The notes beneath the pieces are model-generated. The model saw only the letters and a list, made by a program, of their open reading frames with translations, was not told the origin of the DNA and searched no databases. From Thermoflexus sp. (GTDB lineage Bacteria; Chloroflexota; Anaerolineae; Thermoflexales; Thermoflexaceae), in contig NZ_DAOUCJ010000017.1 in NCBI RefSeq assembly GCF_034432235.1, positions 1-9,978 of the forward strand: a DNA stretch of 9,978 nt, written 5' to 3'. A program made the position numbers and the translations under genes. Shown here in pieces: positions 7,201 to 9,978 of this stretch. The first letter of the stretch is position 1. The number at the start of each line of letters is the position of its first letter.

Positions 7201-8333
7201 GCGATACCGCTCTGGCGATCCTCCTCCTGGCCCTGGCCCAGGTTCCCGCCAGCCTCGCTACCGGGGTCACCGCGCTCTTCTACGTCTATGAGAAGGCGGA
7301 GATCCCGGCTGCCCTCACGGTGGTGACGGTGCTCCTGAAGGTGAGTTTCGGGGTGCCCATCCTGCTGGCCGGGGGCGGTTTCGTGGGGCTGGCCGCCTCC
7401 TCCATCGCGGTCAATCTCATCACCCTCGCCCTGTTAAGCGGGATCGCTTTCCGCCTCTTTTTCCGCCCTCGCTGGGAGGACGACCCGGCCCTGCGTCGGG
7501 AAATGGTTCGGGAATCGGGGCCCCTGATGCTCAATCATCTCCTGGCCACCCTGTTCTTCAAGATCGACGTGCCGATCCTCCAGGCGTTGAAGGGCGATCT
7601 GCAGGTGGGGTGGTATAGCACGGCTTACAAGTGGCTGGACGCGCTGAACATCATCCCGGCTTACACCACTTTTGCAGTGTTCCCGGTGATCTCCCGCCAG
7701 GCGGCCGGCTCGCTGGAGGCCATGCGGCGTTCCGTGATCCTGACCCTCAAGGGGCTGGCGGCGGTGGCGGTCTTCACCGCCGCGCTCTTCACCTTCCTGG
7801 CGGAGCCGCTTTCCTGGCTCCTGGGGGGCGCCCAGTATCTCCCGCACGCGGCCATCGCCCTGCGGATCATGATCTGGTCCATCCCCATCGGCTGGATGAA
7901 CAGCCTGATCAACTATGTTCTGGTCGCCCTGGGGCGACAGCGTTATCAGACGAAAGCCTTCATGATCGCTCTGGGGTTCAACGGGATCGCCAACCTGCTC
8001 ACCATCCCGACCTTCGGTTACCCGGCGGCGGCCGTGATCACCATCCTGTCCGAGATCGTGGAGGGGATGGCGTTCTATTACGACCTGCGGCGGACGATGG
8101 GCCCGCTGCCGTGGGGGGAGATCCTGGGGCGGCCGCTGATCGCCGGGGGGGTGATGATCGGACTGATGGGGGCTTTATGGGGCGTTGCGCCGCTGATGGC
8201 GCTGGCCCTGGGCGCCCTCGGCTTTGGAGCGGCATGGTGGGGGTTGAGGCCCTTCACCCCGGAGGAGTGGACCCGAATCCGGGAAGCGCTCCCGGTTCCG
8301 GGGATCCGGGGGCGGGCAAATAGCGAGCCGTAA
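4287..8333 (+). CDS. YfhO-type GT-C membrane protein fused to a Wzx-like MOP flippase
   Basis: The product is 1348 residues from ATG 4287 (AGAGAG 8 bases upstream; MRRWKG then a hydrophobic helix). The frame is open back to 4146, but that part is polar and overlaps the promoter. Part 1 (1-850) is YfhO-like (bacterial membrane protein YfhO, GT-C fold): a first outer loop with PADNLYEWQPW (Asp39, the likely catalytic position), WNPDLFAGAPF (from Trp90), many helices, NQLHSPFRWIWPFALAM (from Asn428), a large outer soluble domain (about 575-825), and a closing helix (828-850). Part 2 begins within a dozen residues (about 862) and is a whole multi-helix flippase of the polysaccharide-export (MOP) superfamily: LGPEAAGKYYFAI, later FFKIDVPILQ and VGWYSTAYKW, to about 1325. 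YfhO proteins glycosylate envelope polymers from polyprenyl-phosphate sugars; Wzx-type proteins flip lipid-linked glycans. One chain could do both. Domain calls are firm; joint function is inference. Confidence 0.88.
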   Translation: MRRWKGILVAIGPVLVFAGLPVLLLGPTLTGARTLIPADNLYEWQPWRSAAERFGITIPHNALLSDLVLENYAWKRFLVAAFRRGELPLWNPDLFAGAPFLANGQHSALYPFTLLFLIFPIPQAYGLFNALQLFLAGLGMYGLARAWGLGRAAATFAGVAYELSAFMVVSLVFPMIVAGAAWLPYLLAALHAMIERRPLLGRPAALPWALLSALALGMNILAGHVEITYYTVLVGAGYGLWGAWKTWRRIRAPSLPDRLQALATLGWVGLALGLGFALGAAQWVPLYEVVRENFREGTATLEQVRGWAYPWRHLLVFLIPDFYGNPSHHGVRDVFTGEWVPFTVNAYGQPNPNGAFTSHWGIKNYVEGGAYLGLLPWAFAILALVRWRSSLRSRAPVGFLILLAGLSFSFAFGLPTYALLYYGLPGINQLHSPFRWIWPFALAMAGLAGVGFDQIMREDGRERQWVAAGMLGIGVGILAGLGLARWAVPDAALALADRALHALAKAPEAFPDARMFFSYQFWNLLRFGLVATGSGLALAALRRRWGPPLAIGMLALDLLQAGAGFNPAADPRWLTYEPPVVRFLKQDTHLWRLTTFDPHGRKTFHANGPWLYDLQDIRGYDSIILKRYVAYLSAIQPQHELPFNRIAPITDPNALDSPLLDALNVKYVITEETIPSPRYTLVYEGEVRVYRNEGAMPRAWTLPLTATIFHRDPIAALRQFDPRFYVVVDGPVPGLEQFGAPGNPRPATITAYGINEVWVDVAVEVPSWLVLADTFFPGWVAYRRPIGGGEPEEQPLAIYAANGLFRAVILPPGRWTVRFRYSPLSVKLGLFTTFIGGMAALFMLIVWTWGRLYRAEMEQSTVRRVFKNSLTAMALNLFTRSIDFAFAALMLRILGPEAAGKYYFAIVLVSWYEILSNFGLNVWLTREGAKHPEAVNRYFVNSAAMRLILLTAWMPLLLAVTGLWMGVFRLTGDTALAILLLALAQVPASLATGVTALFYVYEKAEIPAALTVVTVLLKVSFGVPILLAGGGFVGLAASSIAVNLITLALLSGIAFRLFFRPRWEDDPALRREMVRESGPLMLNHLLATLFFKIDVPILQALKGDLQVGWYSTAYKWLDALNIIPAYTTFAVFPVISRQAAGSLEAMRRSVILTLKGLAAVAVFTAALFTFLAEPLSWLLGGAQYLPHAAIALRIMIWSIPIGWMNSLINYVLVALGRQRYQTKAFMIALGFNGIANLLTIPTFGYPAAAVITILSEIVEGMAFYYDLRRTMGPLPWGEILGRPLIAGGVMIGLMGALWGVAPLMALALGALGFGAAWWGLRPFTPEEWTRIREALPVPGIRGRANSEP

Positions 8334-8343
8334 CCGTTTCCGG

Positions 8344-8368
8344 GCCTTCGACCGGCGGAGTCGAAGGC
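8344..8368. terminator. 9-bp hairpin between convergent genes
   Basis: GCCTTCGAC (8344-8352) pairs perfectly with GTCGAAGGC (8360-8368) across a 7-base loop, 10 bases after the stop of the YfhO-flippase gene. No T-run follows, so it is not a classic intrinsic terminator, but it could block polymerase or protect the 3' end. TCGAAGGCA from its right arm recurs at 8400-8408. The rest of the gap to 8494 shows a 5-bp dyad GAGCG/CGCTC (8473-8486) near the end of the opposing gene and nothing else I can name. Confidence 0.45.
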
Positions 8369-8494
8369 AGCGGGGGAGGGATGGGGGCCGTGGGGGCCCT
8401 CGAAGGCACCCCAGGCGGCCCTCAAAGCCCTCAGGAGGAGGCTTAAGACGTGGCTTCGCCAGGAGACCCGCTGAGCGGTTACGCTCCGGGCGGC

Positions 8495-9721
8495 CTAAAT
8501 CCGGGCCAGCGCCTGATCCAGATCCGCCAGCAGATCGTCGGCGTCCTCGATCCCCAGGGAGAGGCGGACCAGGTTATCCGTAATGCCGATGGCGAGGCGC
8601 TGCTCCGGCTCCATCTCGTAATAAGACATCAGCGCGGGTTGCTCCACCAGGCTCTCCACCCCGCCCAGGCTGGGGGCGATATACGGGATCCGCAAGGCGT
8701 CGATAAATCGCGAGGTGCCCTCCCGATCCGCAGCGACCTCGAAGGTGACCACTCCGCCAAAGCCGCGCATCAGCCGACGGGCGACGGCGTGATCGGGATG
8801 GGAGGGAAGCCCCGGATACCAGACGCGCCGGATCTTCGGATGGGCGCTGAGGAACTCGGCCACCCGCATGCCGTTTTCGTTCTGTCGCTGCACCCGCAGG
8901 GCCAGGGTCTTCAATCCCCGCAGGACCAGATATGCCGCATGGGGGTCCAGGATGCCTCCCAGCATCGCCTGCATCTCCCGCAGGCCGGCGATCAGCTCCG
9001 CGGACCCCGCGATCACCCCGGCCATCACATCGTTGTGGCCGCACAGGTATTTCGTCGCGCTGTGGACCACTAGGTCGATCCCGTAATCCAGGGGTCGCAG
9101 GTTCAGCGGCGTGGCGAACGTGCTATCCACCACCGTCCGGATGCGTCGACGCCGGGCGATTTCCGCCAGCCGCTCCAGATCGATCACCCGGAGGTAAGGG
9201 TTCGTGGGGGTTTCGGTGAAAATCAGGCGGGTGTTCGGACGGATCGCGGCCTCCAGGGCCTCCAGATCCCCGATGGGCACCACGGTCGCTTCCACACCGA
9301 AGCGCCGCAGGAACTGGAGGATGAACTGACGGGTGCGGCGGTAGGCGTCCTCAGTGACGATGAGGTGGGCGCCGCTGCGGAGGAAGGCGAGGAGGACGGC
9401 GGTGATCGCCGCCATGCCGGTGGAGAAAGCCGCGGCGGCCTCCGCCCCCTCCAGAGCCGCCACCCGGGCCTCGAGGGCCGCCACCGTGGGATTCCCGTAG
9501 CGGCCGTAATCCACCCGGTCCCGGGCTTCCCCCCACAGCCGGGACTCCTGGAAAGCGATCAGATCCGCCGTGTCCCGAAAGGCATAGGTAGCCGTCTGGA
9601 CGATGGGGGGGACCACCGCATGGTAGGGGTTATGGCGCGTTTCCCCGCCGTGGACGGCGAGCGTGGACGGCCCGCGCGTCTCGATCCGGGCATCACATCC
9701 GGTTTCGGTCTGCACGTCCAT
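8495..9721 (-). CDS. metB: Cystathionine gamma-synthase, plant type (PLP-dependent)
   Basis: The product is 408 residues, full length for the Cys/Met-metabolism PLP family. Cofactor Lys224 is in SATKYLCGHNDV. Other PLP contacts are DYGRYGNPT (Tyr72, Arg74), FSTGMAAI (Ser100) and Asp199 in VDSTFATP. The substrate end shows SLGGVESL. It reacts an activated homoserine with cysteine to give cystathionine on the way to methionine. It resembles the plant branch: DAYRRTRQF replaces the bacterial YGGT loop (plants have DCYRKTR), and HPKIRRVWYPGLPSHPDH, IPYIAPSLGG and ITDNLVRLSLG follow the plant pattern. Plants use O-phosphohomoserine; which ester is used here is not readable. Start ATG 9721 has AGGAGGT 8 bases upstream; the in-frame GTG at 9730 lies inside that site. 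A SAM riboswitch upstream backs a methionine role. O-acetylhomoserine sulfhydrylase or methionine gamma-lyase are less likely. Confidence 0.9.
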   Translation of the reverse strand: MDVQTETGCDARIETRGPSTLAVHGGETRHNPYHAVVPPIVQTATYAFRDTADLIAFQESRLWGEARDRVDYGRYGNPTVAALEARVAALEGAEAAAAFSTGMAAITAVLLAFLRSGAHLIVTEDAYRRTRQFILQFLRRFGVEATVVPIGDLEALEAAIRPNTRLIFTETPTNPYLRVIDLERLAEIARRRRIRTVVDSTFATPLNLRPLDYGIDLVVHSATKYLCGHNDVMAGVIAGSAELIAGLREMQAMLGGILDPHAAYLVLRGLKTLALRVQRQNENGMRVAEFLSAHPKIRRVWYPGLPSHPDHAVARRLMRGFGGVVTFEVAADREGTSRFIDALRIPYIAPSLGGVESLVEQPALMSYYEMEPEQRLAIGITDNLVRLSLGIEDADDLLADLDQALARI

Positions 9722-9728
9722 CGCCGGC

Positions 9729-9735
9729 ACCTCCT
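9729..9735 (-). promoter_or_regulatory. Strong ribosome binding site that fixes the cystathionine synthase start
   Basis: AGGAGGT on the minus strand, with GGAGG 8 bases before ATG 9721. It overlaps the alternative GTG (9730-9728), which rules that codon out as the start. Confidence 0.8.
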
Positions 9736-9851
9736 GGGCGCTTTTCAGGAATCCCTCCCTGGGGTTTTGAAAGCGATCGATGTCCGCTCATTTCCCTCCC
9801 GCAGCCCTCAGGGCCATAGCGGGGGCGGTGGAGCAAGGAGAGGCCTGGAAT

Positions 9852-9883
9852 AAATAAAAAGGCCCCTTCTGGGAAAAGGGGCC
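9852..9883 (-). terminator. Intrinsic terminator of the SAM attenuator
   Basis: On the minus strand, GGCCCCTT (9883-9876) pairs with AAGGGGCC (9868-9861) in a perfect 8-bp stem with a 7-base loop, followed at once by TTTTTATTT. It lies between the riboswitch and the cystathionine synthase gene, about 130 bases before the start codon, so it must be conditional. Its left arm (CCCCTTTTCCC, 9881-9871) can pair instead with GGGAGATAAGGG (9909-9898) of the riboswitch, a plausible antiterminator. Confidence 0.85.
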
Positions 9884-9897
9884 CTGGGGTCAGGCCA

Positions 9898-9978
9898 CCC
9901 TTATCTCCCAGAAGCGCGGCGAACGCTTCTGCCGGACTTGGCACCTTACCCGCGCGGCCGTTCGCCGGTCGGCCGCGG
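9898..9978 (-). ncRNA. SAM-I (S-box) riboswitch, 3' half only
   Basis: On the minus strand, the order matches the 3' half of the S-box. First is a GC-rich P3 hairpin (CGCGGCCG 9977-9970 with CGGCCGCG 9960-9953). Then comes the conserved GGTGCCAAGTCC segment (compare GGTGCTAATTCC in Bacillus S-boxes) running into GGCAGA. Next is P4 (AGAAGCG 9930-9924 with CGCTTCT 9916-9910), then GGGAGATAAGGG (9909-9898), the 3' strand of P1. The 5' half (P1 5' strand, P2, the GCAACC side of P3) lies beyond the window edge. S-boxes bind S-adenosylmethionine. With SAM bound, P1 forms and the downstream terminator folds, shutting off the cystathionine synthase gene; without SAM the P1 3' strand can act in an antiterminator. 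A T-box was considered because of AGGGTGG, but the rest of its core is absent. Confidence 0.87.

Noticed and set aside
8450..9073. 207-codon plus-strand frame opposite the cystathionine synthase
   Set aside because: It is an antisense shadow of a well-supported enzyme, without motifs.
9728..9730. GTG start for the cystathionine synthase
   Set aside because: It falls inside the AGGAGGT ribosome site; ATG 9721 has ideal spacing.
9884..9909. T-box leader suggested by AGGGTGG
   Set aside because: The ACCGCG part of the T-box core is missing, and the segment fits the P1 3' strand of the SAM-I riboswitch with the expected upstream elements.
9693..9944. 83-codon minus-strand frame across the riboswitch and terminator
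   Set aside because: It runs straight through P4, P1 and a T-tailed terminator, which explain the sequence better.

Overview
The window is GC-rich DNA (roughly two thirds G+C by eye) with short gaps, genes on both strands and mostly single-gene transcription units. A thermophilic member of the Chloroflexota (Anaerolineae/Thermoflexia-like) fits best. This rests on three recollections of the phylum: the short C-terminal YLPLV-type tail of the secreted protease, the small 'SDTHPEIEALQIE' protein, and the YfhO-type giant membrane protein. The species cannot be fixed from the sequence alone.

Layout. Positions 2-721 (+) hold the 3' end of a fused Memo/AMMECR1 protein (AmmeMemoRadiSam B+A). Its stop codon overlaps that of a small, apparently C-terminally shortened protein on the minus strand (718-891). 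A short gap follows, containing a 7-bp dyad and a weak -10 box. Next is a secreted S8 subtilisin-like protease (1187-2590, +), then a plant-type asparaginase/isoaspartyl peptidase (2666-3580, +). This gene converges on a small membrane protein built from two copies of one two-helix unit (3606-4043, -). A divergent promoter region (about 4044-4147) separates it from a giant membrane protein (4287-8333, +), in which a YfhO-type GT-C domain is fused to a complete MOP-superfamily (Wzx-like) flippase. After a convergent gap with a 9-bp hairpin comes a plant-type cystathionine gamma-synthase (8495-9721, -). Upstream of it lie an intrinsic terminator and the 3' half of a SAM-I (S-box) riboswitch that runs off the right edge.

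How the genes work together. The genes do not form one pathway. The clearest regulatory unit is the methionine-biosynthesis enzyme behind a SAM-sensing attenuator, which should shut the gene off when SAM is abundant. The most unusual protein is the YfhO-flippase fusion, which could join moving a lipid-linked sugar across the membrane with transferring it on the outside. The protease and possibly this fusion act at the cell surface. The asparaginase and Memo/AMMECR1 proteins are probably cytoplasmic. No mobile element, CRISPR array, tRNA or rRNA was seen.
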